Assembly (NCBI GenBank): GCA_022828595.1
Contig: JAKGHH010000003.1
Coordinates: 56,347,759-56,411,758, forward strand
Direction: 5' to 3'
Source: Nelumbo lutea
Lineage: Eukaryota > Streptophyta > Magnoliopsida > Proteales > Nelumbonaceae
Length of the DNA: 64,000 nucleotides
Each line of letters begins with the position of its first letter. Within the stretch, counting starts at the first letter, position 1. Below the pieces are notes generated by a model that was given only the letters and a program-made list of their open reading frames with translations, had not been told where the DNA came from and searched no databases. The position numbers were made by a program, and so were the translations under genes. Below are positions 35,101-46,705 of the stretch, piece by piece.

Positions 35101-38100
35101 AATGTTAAATATATGGTCTATCAATGAAATTGCATTGATGGGAGCCTTGTGTACTGGGCTGCCCTAGTCTATCAATGAAACCTGAAATATCACCAGCATA
35201 TTGACAAAATGTCGGGGATATTTGAAAAAAAGATTCTTGGAAGATTTCCTATCGCTACCTAGAAAATGGAGATATTTTGGGGATATATTGCCAAATATCG
35301 TCAATATTGCGAACCATGATTCTAACATTTAACCATACTACATGGTTGTTTTGTATGTATACTGTGTCCTTTTAACTACAGATTGTTGTATTTTTCATCT
35401 TTTTTTTTTTTTTTTTTTATCAGCGTTGTATTTTTCATCCTTTCCTAAAGGGTTATCCTAGATTTCCAATGTTCTCATCTTATCCTAATTTAATTGTTTG
35501 TATTCTCAAGGAACCATTTAACCTAAAAGCTTAAATTGTTAATGAGGTCCCTGAATGGGTTTTTATTATACGCTCTCACATGAAAGCCCATCAAGCTTGA
35601 ATGTGGACAAGCACAGGCCTACTCATACCTTGTGCTGAAATTTAAATAATTATAATAGGGGTGGTGAGGATTGAAAACTAGACCACTTGGTCGAAGAGGT
35701 TCTGATACCATGTCAAGGAACCATTCAACCTAAAAGCTTAAGCTGTTAGATGAGGTCCCTGAATAGGTTTTTATTCTTTAGCATGTATAAGATGAACCAT
35801 AGCAGCTTGCTGATCAAAATAAAATAAAAAGATGAACCAGAACAACCACAAACATAAGGATTCTACTTGTCTGTGTATCATTGCTTTTGATCTTTTAGGC
35901 CCTACACTTTGACATTTGACATTTGACAGCTATGTCATAGTGCCCTTACATTAGTTATATGTGATGATAGATTCATATTGCCATGTCATATTTTCATATT
36001 TGAATAGAATGTCTTTCTAAAAGAAATGGAATGCCTTTTTATATAAAATATACTAAATCCAGAAGCCAAATACTTTTGCATACATATATAAAAAATTAGG
36101 CTTTTGTCGAAATTTTTTTCCCAAAAGTACCTAATCCATTGACTAGCACCTTGGAGTTTTATCCTATGCTCATTGCCAAACTAATCAGCCTGATAGAGTT
36201 TTTTTTTTCCCAAAAGTACCTAATCCATTGACTTGCGCATCTTGGAGTTTTATCCTATGCTTATTGCCAAACTAATCAGCCTGATATTGCTTGGGCTTGA
36301 GTTGCCATTCTGAGGAATGAGGGTGATGAACAAGAATTCAGTCAGTCCTTTTTGTAATATAATGTATAATACTTGGAAGGTAGCAATTAGAAATCCATTA
36401 TAGTTAGATGTTTGGTCTAACAACTTACAAATAGCCGCTGTTACTTCTTGCTTGTCAAACTTCCCTTTGGGAAAATGGTCACCTATCTTTTAAGAAAATC
36501 TTTTTAAAATTAGCATGAGCAAAAATTTGAAAATGTTTTGAAAGTCTGCCCAAAAGTGAGTCCACTGGAGAAAGGGTTTTGGCTACAAAAGGTTGATTTT
36601 AAGCTTTGGGAGTTAAGTTGCAGAAGGGGAAGGTGCTAAAACCAACTTTTTCCTGCTACTAAGTGGTATGCCTCCTCTCCTTCATAATTATCATCTCAAT
36701 ACAATAACCTCTTCTAGGGGGGGAACTTACTTAGAAGAAGGTGTACCCTACTGGATACTGGGTACATAGTATAATACCTAAGGTGGGAAGGATAAACTTG
36801 TAAAGGAAAAAGCAATTCAACAAATAATGAGGATTAGGTATAGGGTAAATAAATGAAATTTTGGGAAAGTAAAATCACATTATTTCAAATAACGATTAAG
36901 CCAATTGTTACTTGAAACAATCTAATTCAATGGCATATGGAAATCTAGTTGTGGAAGAAGATTGAAGGGCAGTAATCATCTGGTTGAAGAAAGAAGCAGA
37001 TAGTCCACGGTGTCTATGATATTAGATCAGAGAAGCTAATTTTTTATCCAATTCCTTAAATACAAGCTTTGGGCACCATGACTAGCAAATAATCATGCTC
37101 ATTTACTAGCCAGGAGGGAGTTCATAGACAGGAATTGATTGGGGGCACATATCCTGTTGACTGAAATGAGGTATTGCTTGAGTGCTTGTACCAATATTTA
37201 TGTTTGGAGCTTCTGGGGAGAGCAATTTTGTGGTCCTGTAATGTAACATACTTGATGTAATTAGCTGTTATTGACACATTAATCAATAAAATTAGGCAGT
37301 TGGTGATAAAAAATCATACTTGAAGTCATGCAGCCAACCTGCAGGTCCAATCTTGTCACTAGTTAAGAGAATCTGGAGCAGGTAGAATCATGTAATTTGA
37401 AGTAATGACTAGGCTGGTTGTTACTTGAACTAATGCAGCCTATCTATATGTCCGTCTTGTGATTAGGTAAAAGAATCTAGGGAAAGGTAATTTGCATTAC
37501 TTCAAGCAATGTCAAAGCATTGTGGCCTACACGTTAAATTGGTCCAGTTTAAGTGCAAGAATCTGGGTTGGATGAATTGTGTGACTTGAAGTTATGCAAC
37601 AAGAATCTGTATGGCCTGTTGTTCATTATATCTTTTTTATCAATGAAGTGTACCTTGCCTTTATCCAAGGACCTTATACCAATTAGCAACTAGCAAGGAA
37701 TATGAGAAGGGCAGTGCAGAAACTGGAAGGATTTTTCACAAAGAAAATCCATTAGTGTCGTGGAGTAGAAATCTATTTTTAGTTGTAGAATTAGTTATAG
37801 TTGTATGGGTCTTTTGATGTCCCTTTTTCAGGAAGAAGGGTGATGGCTTTCATATTTGTCAGTACTCTTTCTCTCTCTTGGGAATTTACTGATCTTGCCC
37901 CTCTATCATGTTGCACCCATTAGTTTATCAAATTGTTTGTATGAACTATGAACATTAGTTTTATCAGACTTCAATCCTTGGTTTCTTTTAGTACCACATT
38001 CGGACAGTAAGCATGATTAGTTGACCCTCTCAACTGGCTCCATTGGCCTACCTGTGGTACTGATCCAATTTTCCTCCTAACAGTTCATCTGTAAACTCTC

Positions 38101-39201
38101 ATGCTGTTGGTTTGTCTCAAAGCGTCTAGCAACTACTTTGTTTGAAGCTCCAACTCATGTGACGGTTGTGTTTGCCACAGTCCATGTGGACAACTTTGAA
38201 GATTTATAATGAGAGAGAAACTTTTTAACAGGAGCCAATATGTGAGGCACAATAAATACCATAATGTGATTTTTTGGGGAATGACATATTGAGAATTTGA
38301 CATCGAGTGTTTACATGAAATGTGAGTTTGAGACTGAAGCCCATTCAAATAATTGTCATCAAACTGGTATCTGATGTGAGTCAAAGGTCATGAGCTATCT
38401 CAAATTGTGTCAACTGTCCTTGTTGAGCAAGAAAAATATTAGATTCATTATAGGTCAAAGGCAACTCAAGGCACTGGTTGGGTGGATACTCTCTAAACTT
38501 GATGATGTTGGATCTTCTGTCACTATACCATAGAAGCATGATCTTTGGCATCCAGAATGAACAGCTCATTCAAGTTCTTTTGGTGAGGGTTGACTTGTAT
38601 TAGGGGCAATGGTTATATTCTTGTACTGTTCTTTGTTGTTTTCTGGTGTATGTTGTACTCTGCATTCTCATCAAGTTCTTTTGGATGTAGAGGTTTCTCT
38701 GTTTTTATTCTTATATAATGAGATTTCTTTGATCTTGCTACTGAGAAAAATAGTATGGAACTCACATATTTTCATATACATGGTGAGTCATTTATCTCTT
38801 TGGTTTAATCTCAGGTTGCCATCCCTATAGTTCCAACCATTCGGGTCCTTGTAACATTCACAAAATTTGAAGAGCTCCAGCCAACAGAGGAATTCTCAAC
38901 TCCTCCCTCCAGCCCGGCACATTTCCAGGATGCCAAATCCAAAGAATCAGAGGGGTCAACATCATGGATTTCATGGATGAGAGGAGGTCGTGGTGGGCAA
39001 TCAAGTGACAGCGAAGGCCACTGCTTTAGGGATGAGATTGACCCTTTCCACATACCGTCAGACTACTCTTGGGTTGATGCCAATGAGAAGAAGCGGAGGA
39101 TGAAGGCCAAGAAGGCCAAGAGCAAGAAGAGTAAGAAGCAGTCTGCAGCCAAAAATGGGGATGCAGGAAACCGGTTGGGTGATAATATGGAAGAATATTA
39201 A
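32146..39201 (+). CDS. Ankyrin-repeat protein with GPCR-chaperone domain (ANKRD13-like)
   Basis: Two exons, 32146-33744 and 38815-39201, make 661 codons. The intron starts AAG|GTACTT and ends TCTCAG|GTTGCC, phase 0. The start MEDLSKYAHSPVHLAVARRD was chosen over an upstream in-frame ATG at 32119 because plant orthologues begin this way. Ankyrin repeats cover residues about 11-35 and 68-123 (ETPLHLAVRLRD, LMAAGADWSLQNENGWSALQ). A GPCR-chaperone-type domain follows (about 120-560), with WAKWCRRLPRI, FYMEITFHFESSVIPFIGRI, DTYRIWKRGSNLRADMTLAG and FRIQRSDQTFLFLGEGYSSD. Residues about 410-480 are Lys/Ser/Asp-rich. The conserved block LRPVLWLTPDFPLKTDEFLP and the exon junction (FPVK|VAIPIVPTIRVLVTFTKF) follow. 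The tail is Lys-rich (KKRRMKAKKAKSKKSKK), a possible nuclear-localisation or membrane-contact segment. Mammalian ANKRD13 proteins bind ubiquitinated cargo; the plant role is not established. The frame is intact in both exons. Confidence 0.95.
35506..35775 (-). mobile_element. TRIM-like miniature LTR retrotransposon
   Basis: Two similar direct copies (TCAAGGAACCATTTAACCTA at 35506 and TCAAGGAACCATTCAACCTA at 35713) share about 60 bp, to GAATGGGTTTTTATT. Immediately beside the right copy the minus strand reads TGGTATCAGAACC (35710-35698), a near-perfect initiator tRNA-Met primer-binding site next to an LTR ending in ACA. The orientation is therefore minus, with the right copy as 5' LTR. The internal region is only about 120 bp and non-coding. 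The right copy is shorter than the left, so the outer end is uncertain. Confidence 0.65.
36120..36290. repeat. 89-bp tandem duplication in the intron
   Basis: CCCAAAAGTACCTAATCCAT starts at 36120 and again at 36209. Both copies run through GGAGTTTTATCCTATGCT and ACTAATCAGCCTGATA with few differences. Confidence 0.93.
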
Positions 39202-39600
39202 GAGAAGATGTCTCTGTTAGTTGTTTGCCTCTTAGAATTCTTCACAAGAGGAAGGGATGGGGCCTGTTCATATGAAGATCAAATTCTGTTTTTCCCTCCT
39301 TTGGAGGTGGTTAAAGGAAATATTAAGAGAGTTGTTTGGGTGTCTGTAATAGAGTAGGAAGAGCTTCAGCTTCATATTCTCACTGTTGTATGTGATCCAT
39401 ATTGCCATGTGAAATTGGAGATGAACAAAATCTCCTTGTTCCTTTTTTGTTCCTTATAATTTGTTTTTTGCTCCAATTCTTCCCAAACTGATCTATGTAT
39501 CTATGCCCATGATTATCTAATTTTAACTCCTGCTGTTTGGATTCTTTTGTAGTCAAATGTAATTCTAGCTGATCCAGAGCCAAAATTTTCCCAAGACCTG
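39202..39600 (+). other. Probable 3' UTR of the ankyrin gene
   Basis: Follows the stop codon at 39199-39201 and has T-rich, non-coding character. No canonical AATAAA was found, so the end is arbitrary. Confidence 0.4.
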
Positions 39601-40226
39601 AGACTACCGGAACCGGAACTGTGTAATGGCCTCCTGTATTATATTTCTGGTCTGGTTTCTTTAGGGGCTATAATTGCTAAGATAAATTGTGAGCACTGGA
39701 AGGCTCTACTTACCTGTTAGGTTGTGCTGAACTTAATAGAAATTTAGACAAAGATCAGATTTCAAATCAGTGTCTAACTTTGGGTGAGGGTGTGATCCTT
39801 CGGCCTAAATTTGGATTCTCCACAAATATGATCAAAGAGTCAAATTCCAAGTAATAATAAAATCTGGCCCAAAGGCTTACACAGTCAATGGAGGAAGTGG
39901 AGCTCATCAGGTCCACAAAAGAACAAAAGCTTACGGAAAGAAGTGGACCTCTCACATTTCAAACAGAATACGAGGATTGAAACTGATAAAGCCCATTCAT
40001 TGGCAGTTTGACAGAGTGGGAAACCAAGAGCCTTTTGGAGCGTAGCACAATAGTAGCTTTTCCTAAATATACTATATACATCCAAGTTCTTACATATTAA
40101 TAGTGACATCTCGGAGAGCCAAGCTTGGAAAGCCTTTTTCTCGGGAAATCTAGGTAAATGATGGTGCAGATTTTAAGAAATTACCCGGTACCAGTAGGGT
40201 AGAATTTGCCATCCCTAACTACAAGG
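39601..40226. other. Gene-free stretch
   Basis: No genes or repeats recognised. Confidence 0.4.
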
Positions 40227-40727
40227 TAGGGCTATAAGTGAGTCGAGCTTATTTGTATGTTATTTGGGCTAGACTTGCTGAATACTTGAATTCGGCCTGG
40301 AGTAATCAAATTCGAGTCGAGCTTGACTGGGTCAAGTTCGAGCTCCACAATAGCTGGCTCAAGTGGCTTGAGAGCCTAATTGAATTAATAATAAAATACT
40401 ATTTTTTATTATATTTGTATTTATAATATAAATAAGCATTATATTTTTATGTTAACTTATTTATAATATAAATAATACATTTATAATTGATTTTCATAAT
40501 ATGTTTTTATTTATATTATTTACAATATTAATTTGTTTATAAATTTTAATACTAATTTATTTATAATTGGGTTGAATCGAGCCGATCTCGAACAGTTTGT
40601 GAGTATCGACTCAAGTCGAATTCGAACAAAATACATGAAACTCGACTAAACTTGAGATGTGTTTTTGAGTTGAATTCGAACTTGAGCAGCCTGATACTTA
40701 GCTCGACTTGACTCAATTACACCCCTA
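40227..40727. mobile_element. hAT-like MITE, 501 bp
   Basis: The left end TAGGGCTATAAGTGAGTCG and the complement of the right end TAGGGGTGTAATTGAGTCAA are inverted repeats of the TAGGG type. Subterminal GTCGAGCTT/AGCTCGAC words occur on both sides. Flanking 8-mers CTACAAGG and CTACTAAA share five of eight bases, consistent with a decayed hAT target duplication. The middle is AT-rich and non-coding. Confidence 0.65.
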
Positions 40728-42855
40728 CTACTAAATCATTGGCAATGAGTCAACATGCTGAGAAGTAATCTCAACAACAAAAACAATAGAAGGAATATCT
40801 AAACGATGGACCTCCATTATTATCAGTAATAATGGGGAAACTTGGATAGAATGACACCACAAGTATATAGAGAAAATATAAAAATTAAGTAAGAATATAA
40901 GATTTAAGATTTATGTGGTTAGACAAACTGTAGTGACATGCACATACCAGGCGAAGATGAATGCAACAATCCACTAGAAAGCAAAGCAAAGGGAGATTAC
41001 AATTAAAAACACAAATAAAAAAGTCTTACAAGTTACAGCCTATTCTCTTCCTTACAAGAGAAACCCTTTTTCCACTTCCAAACAAATTTTAGCATAACCT
41101 TCAAAATCAAAAGCTCAAATTGAGAATCAACTCATGTTCTCATTCATGGAGAATTCAACTCTTTCAGCAAGGGCACAAGCCTCTACCTTAGACGTTTCTA
41201 ATAATAATACTCCACGGCATACATTTATGGAGGTCCAAGAACACTTTTTTCCTTGTAATAATCTAAGCATTGCATTTTCAATTAACCCCCCCCCCCCCAA
41301 AAAAAAAAATAAAAAATAAAAAAAAAATAATGAATGCCTTGCCCAAGGATCAAAATATCGATATACTCGATACCTACAATTGGGTATCAGTGCATATTAA
41401 TTAGACCAATTATCTTGCTTTCTTTTATATTTTTATTCTATTGCATGTGAGGGATGCCTTCTATCACCCCATAGTTTCAAAACCCCTAACCCTATGTATT
41501 AGTGTATCCATGCGTCTTCATGACTACCGATACCGATACAATGCGCCCAACCACAACCCTTCCCATAAATTGATTTGCTCAAATAACTCGGTGAAGTCTA
41601 ACTTAGTGTAAATTTAGATATCTTTTAATTTGTTCAGGTTGGCCCAAAGTCGAGTTAGGTCCATACTTTTCAACCCTTTAACCTAAACCAACTCAACTCG
41701 ACTTTTCAGGGATGGATTGGGGTTAAACCCTGTCCAAATTGATGGCCGCCCCAACCACAAACTTTCCACTCTCAGTGGAACTAGATTTCTCCACAACCAC
41801 TAATATGATACTACTGCTCAACCACTTTTGAAGAATGCATTATAAAAAAGGGTTCCACTTTAAGTTTAAGTTTCCCATTAAATAAGACTGTTTCCATCGC
41901 TTTTTATCAATAAAAAAGGAACCATTTTGACAGCTTACAAATTGCTCAATAAGTTTAGTACATTCTTCTAATTCCCTATCCAAAACAGTTTGGAGTTTCT
42001 GTGATGTCTTTATTGCTTTCTTCCCTTCTTTACATCATTACATATGGAAGATCATTTAATTTTTTTGATAGATGAACTACAGGGAAAGGAGATAAAGCCC
42101 TTTTTTGGGGTTGACAACTGGGCCAAGGATCAGTCTTTATTAAAAGAAATTCACTCATTACAATGACCTAGAATCCAGCATGAGAAAAAGCTCAGTGAAC
42201 TGATGTTGGTTAAATCCATTAAAGCTACCCTCATCCTGCAAAATGGAGAGTTGTCTTGCTATCAAAAGGATAAGGGATGGCTTAAGAAGACTCACAAACT
42301 GTGGTTATCTACATCCAAGGAAATACTTCCATACCCAATACCCATTGGCTTCTCTAGAGTTGTAGTAGCCAGTTGAATGGGGCTAGGGGTGACCATCGGA
42401 TTGGGCTGGACCGAGGAAGACCCAGGTCCATCTTGACCCAAAAATTTTGGCTTGGGCCAGATTAAGACCCAAAATTGACCCGAGGTGCTGAATAGCTGAA
42501 ACCCAGCCTGACTTGAGATAACAAGAGCCGGTCTCAGGCTAGATCAAGCATAGAATAGAGACAGTATCAAGAATCACTGGCCCTTTGGACTCTAGTTTAG
42601 TGAATATTATTTTTTTAAGCTCTACTCCTTTGGAGTTATAATTATAATCATTTTACCAAAACAAGAAAAATGTAGATAAAAATACAAATTGATCAATTTC
42701 CCAATTTGAGATTTTGCTGTGAACTACCAATTGTGTAAACTAGTTATTATCATACATGGTGTGATTAATTTCAACTGGAGTACCACAATTGCATTAATTA
42801 GACCTCATGTATCATGTTTGCACCTTCAAGATGAAATTTCACACATTTTCATTAA
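40728..42855. other. Gene-free stretch with low-complexity tracts
   Basis: Contains a C-run then A-rich tract (41286-41330) and a hAT-like TAGGGGTGACCATCGGATTG near 42384 without a detected partner end. No genes. Confidence 0.4.
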
Positions 42856-42964
42856 GGCTTAGTTTGGAAGGAGTACAAATACAAATATGTACCGTGCAAA
42901 TACATACTAAATACAAGGTTTTGCACTCTGTATATTTGTATTTGTACTCCTTCCAAACTGAGCC
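42856..42964. mobile_element. Tourist-type MITE (family T1, copy 2)
   Basis: 109 bp. The left arm GGCTTAGTTTGGAAGGAGTA pairs with the complement of the right end, GGCTCAGTTTGGAAGGAGTA, and pairing continues inward through ACAAATACAAATAT. TAA flanks both sides (42853-42855 and 42965-42967). Almost the entire element is a hairpin. It belongs to the same family as 28060-28173 and is better preserved. Confidence 0.9.
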
Positions 42965-44209
42965 TAATAAACCATATTTAGATAATTTTAAAAACAAATC
43001 TGGTTTCAGTCTAGTAGTTTGGACCTATACAATTCTGTGTCTGATGAGTATAAGCAAGATCGATGTTGGGTCTGGGACATAGGACTGGTTGGTTTGTGAC
43101 AGTTACAACTTCTCACTTATGCTATATTTCATGGATGGAGGTGGTTTCCCAACTGGACTAAAATCAGCTTACAGTGTCAATTAAGTTTAGTTTCCCATTA
43201 GTTGAGATGGTAACTCGCATTCCTCAAAAATTTAAGGCGAGCATTAGTTTCACAAAATCAGTAATGGTCTGGATTTTTAAATCAAACCCTCTCTTTATAT
43301 GAAAAATGCAAAATCCTCCCTGACCCTACTCTTTTTGTATTTGAGGGTGGGGTGGGTCAGATTAGTGGGTTGGGTGTATAATTGTATCTAATTCTTTTTT
43401 TTTTTTGTTATATATAAGCAATAAACAAGTAAAATAACATGAACAAACATCAAAATTTCTAATTATTTAATTAAAATATATAAAAAACACATAAACTATC
43501 AATTATTCTTTACATAAATTTAATATATTATTAAATTCAACACCTAATACATAAATTCACATGCCTTCCAACATATACGGATTGGAAAGAATCGGATTTA
43601 AATACTGTACCCTAACCTACCCCATTTAGGTGTGGGGCAGGGGGGGTATCGGGTTAGAATTAAATGCAACACCCATTAAGATTGTTTTTAGGTACCATAC
43701 CATTTGAGTGCCATGACAAGACTCAATTTTCTTTATTATATTGCATTAATATTTACCACATTCATATCAAATGTTTTCTTAAATGTGTAACATCCCTTTC
43801 CACAGTGGCTCATTTCGAGCTTTGTTTGTCTGCCGTGCAAATCTAACTGAGTGCAAAGTTTGCACCTGATTTAGATTTACTTGCATTTCCTTGTAATAAC
43901 TATGATTTGCACCCTACCTGATGCAAAATATGCACTTTTTTTGTCTCATCTGTTCTCAGTGGTCTGATACAAAATTTGCACCTACCTCTATTGTCTCTCA
44001 TACAAAGTGGAGATCACATAATTGTATTTTCCATTTTACTCTTCTCAAACAAATAACCTACCATTTACCTTAATTTTCTTCCCCACAATTTTTTCCGTCT
44101 CTTATGAAGTTGAGACCATATAATTTTGTTTCACACCTTGCTAGCTTCTCCCAAACAAAGACAGTTTTGCACTTTCATATATGCGTTGCAAACAAATTGA
44201 GCCTTATAT
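42965..44209. other. Gene-free stretch
   Basis: A region at about 43815-44200 is rich in GCAAAT/ATTTGC words, with loosely inverted ends (GAGCTTTGTTTGTCTGCCGT; GTTGCAAACAAATTGAGCC), possibly an old MITE related to 11115-11270. No genes. Confidence 0.4.
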
Positions 44210-44216
44210 TTATTTT

Positions 44217-44751
44217 GGGTCATCTACTAAAACACCCCTAGATATAGTAAAACCTATTCTTAATTTTGCATTTTACTAAAACATCCAATAATTTGCAATT
44301 GATTTACTTAATGAACCTTCTATTAAGAACCATTTGTATTGCCATAAAAAATGGTCTAATGATCATCTAAACCAAGAGGAAAATGTTTAAAGGCATGGGC
44401 CCATGGTTGTTTATTTCAAAAATACCCCTAATACTTCATATCAAGCTTTTAGAAAGAAAATATCCCTATAATAGAACTTGGCTAGAGAAGATCGATGTTG
44501 AGTGTGTGTGGTTGAAGCTTCAAGATTTAGGAACGTGCCTATGTTTTACTAAGGGGCAAAAATGGCTTTCTTTTAATTAAGTTTGTCCGAACAGGCATTA
44601 GGGTCAAAACCATCATTTTTCACTTCCGTCTAACAAAATGTCATTTAAGTAAATCAGTTGCGAACTCTAGGAGATGTTTTAGCAAAATACAAACAGTAGG
44701 GTAGGTTTTAGTAAATCCCTAAAACTATAGGGATGTTTTAGTAAATGGTCC
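44217..44751. mobile_element. TIR element of the TTTACTAAAACA type, 535 bp
   Basis: The left arm GGGTCATCTACTAAAACACC and the complement of the right end GGACCATTTACTAAAACATC are inverted repeats that extend more than 80 bp inward (both contain TTTTGC-TTTACTAAAACATC and GATTTACTTAA). Directly flanking it is TTATTTT on each side (44210-44216 and 44752-44758). Several internal copies of TTTACTAAAAC occur in each arm. Non-coding. The superfamily is probably Mutator-like by terminal GG and arm length, but the 7-bp repeat is not the expected 9. Confidence 0.7.
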
Positions 44752-44758
44752 TTATTTT

Positions 44759-45287
44759 TATAATATTGTTTTCCTCTCAAGTAGAAAGGATAGGGACAAA
44801 AATAAAGTCATTCAAAGGAATCTAGGAGTATTTTAATAGGTAACAAAATAAGAGAAAATATACCAATATGATTTGATCACATGCATTGAAAACCATATAT
44901 ATAACACATTAGAAGTGATGTATTACAAGTTGAAGGGACTAGAACAATGGTAAATGGAAAAAGACTTAGGTGGAAAGAGTAATAAATGATTTAAGCACCC
45001 ATAATTTGACCATGGATATGACCCTACGTAAATGATTGATGAAACAAGGTTCATGTAGCCCACACCAACTACAAGTCGCCATGGGACTTGGGATAAAAAT
45101 CCCACTGCCACCTGGATTGGGGAGGTTAAGGGAATGCTTGATCGGCCATACCCCCATTGTGTAGAGCCATTGAAAAAAAAATGATGATGATGATGATGAT
45201 GACAACGATAAATTGATATTCTATGGTTCATAATATATTATATACTATCTGATTCATTTATCTTGATCTATTTCTATGAGAAACATT
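44759..45287. other. Gene-free stretch
   Basis: Contains a short (ATG)n run at 45180-45201. No genes. Confidence 0.4.
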
Positions 45288-45297
45288 CTCCCAAATT

Positions 45298-45605
45298 GCC
45301 AACTGAAAGGGTGGCTCAGTTCGTACATTGGCTGGTTTGTTCCTGCAGAGGCATGGGTTCGATTCCCACAACCACAACTATGGGGAGGGGATCCCAGCAT
45401 AGAGATCACATCTCCGCCCCATACCACATTTCCGCTGTGTATTGGGAACATCTTCCGATGATATACCAGAACTGAAGATATCATCATCGGGAGATGTTCC
45501 CAATACATGGTGGGGATGCGCTGTAAAGTGTTGTGGGGCGACCCCTTGTGGGGTGGAGATGTGAGCTCCCAAACATATCAACCAAAAATAAAAATAAAAA
45601 AAAAA
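45298..45605 (+). mobile_element. tRNA-derived SINE with target duplication
   Basis: The head resembles a tRNA. An A-box-like TGGCTCAGTTCG lies at 45312-45323, and a perfect B box GGTTCGATTCC at 45356-45366. The RNA polymerase III promoter would thus be internal. The body (about 45385-45575) is a long imperfect hairpin, annotated separately. The 3' end is an A-rich tail (45581-45605). Near-perfect direct repeats CTCCCAAATT (45288-45297) and CTCTCAAATT (45606-45615) abut the two ends, as expected for LINE-mediated insertion. The head cannot form a complete tRNA cloverleaf by eye, so this is a SINE rather than a tRNA gene. Confidence 0.82.
45439..45506. repeat. Palindrome in the SINE body
   Basis: The left arm GTATTGGGAACATCTTCCGA (45439 on, to 45464) pairs with the right arm 45478-45506 (ending TGTTCCCAATAC) with a 13-base loop and very few mismatches. 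A looser outer stem joins about 45385-45430 (ATCACATCTCCGCCCC) with about 45535-45575 (GGGGTGGAGATGTGAGCTCC). Confidence 0.92.
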
Positions 45606-45615
45606 CTCTCAAATT

Positions 45616-46330
45616 CCTCATTTGATTTGTTGTGGATTTATTCTTGCCTAACAGATCCCTGCATGGCACTGTGTGTGTGTGTGGAGAGAGAGATATCGTC
45701 TTTGTCGGGCAAAGTCGCAAACTCCTAACCCATGTGGAGATATCTTGGCACACAAACTTCATTGAGGCAATTCCATGCCATGTGCCATGTGTGAGATATT
45801 GCTTACACACCCAACTAACTCATTTAACTAATATCTACAAGATGTCTTTGTCTAGGGCTGTCAATGGGTTGATTTAGTCTAGTTGTTGCAAAATGAAAAC
45901 CTAGTAGTTGTGTAACCTAATTATACTTGACATTCCTTTTACCCTTGTATATGGTATTTTTCTCTTGTTTTTTCTTCTGATCAAGTTAAGTTTTTTGTAT
46001 ATTGATCCCTTATAAAATGACAAGTACTATGTATGTATCCAACTAAAAGGTAAAAGGGTAAAGATATAAATCAACATTATATAATCAAATTTAACTTTTA
46101 TGACTTATACAAAAAGCAAAAAAAATATTAACTTTGTAATAATATACAGATACACATTAGGGACAACGCATACTTAATTTTAATTGAATCAGGGTTAAAA
46201 AAAGTAAACCTGCAGTCCCAATACATTTATAATCTGAAAACCCCTAAATAAATAGGGCCATTTGGGTCCATCAGGTGTTGACCCAGGCCATTGACAACCC
46301 TATACATATTTGGTCAACATAAGATGGTGC
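45616..46330. other. Gene-free stretch
   Basis: No genes. A short GT/GA run lies near 45670-45690. Confidence 0.4.
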
Positions 46331-46705
46331 TATCATTCCTATCCAAATACTACTACTGAGTACTGACTACATAATCAATGATGTATGGGGTCATCATGAT
46401 AAGTCAACCAGAGAACATGTGCACATTGGAATATATATATATATATATATATTAAATTCATGGGAAGATGTTTTAGCTATACAAATGGATGCCATGCTCT
46501 CAGAATGTTTGCATAATTTTTTAAAAATGTTTGTATAATTTTTGTTTTTAAAAACCCTATCCAAATACAAGTACTACTATGTACTGACCATATCATCAAT
46601 CAATGATGCATGGGGTCATCATGATAAGTCACCCGGAGAACATGGCATCCATCTGCACATTGGGAGTATCTTTTGTACATATGTATTAAATTCATGTGGA
46701 GTATC
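46331..46705. repeat. Direct duplication of about 160 bp
   Basis: Copies near 46336-46475 and 46555-46705 share CCTATCCAAATAC, TACTGAC, ATCAATGATG, ATGGGGTCATCATGATAAGT, GAGAACATG, TGCACATTGG and TATTAAATTCATG. The first copy holds an (AT)n run (46431-46452) where the second has GTATCTTTTGTACATATG. Confidence 0.85.

Larger units (their letters stand above)
33745..38814 (+). other. Intron of the ankyrin gene, 5.07 kb
   Basis: Long for a plant intron. It holds the TRIM-like element at 35506-35775, a tandem duplication at 36120-36290, and an approximately 770-bp block (34549-35325) whose ends ACCATGGTTGATAC and GCGAACCATGAT are loosely inverted and enriched in GATATTT words. Weakly repeated sequence with AAGAATCTGG-type words spans 37300-37600. 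No coding sequence recognised inside. Confidence 0.9.

Noticed and set aside
45312..45378. tRNA gene
   Set aside because: Has A- and B-box-like sequences, but no complete cloverleaf was found, and the A-rich tail with flanking repeats fits a SINE better.
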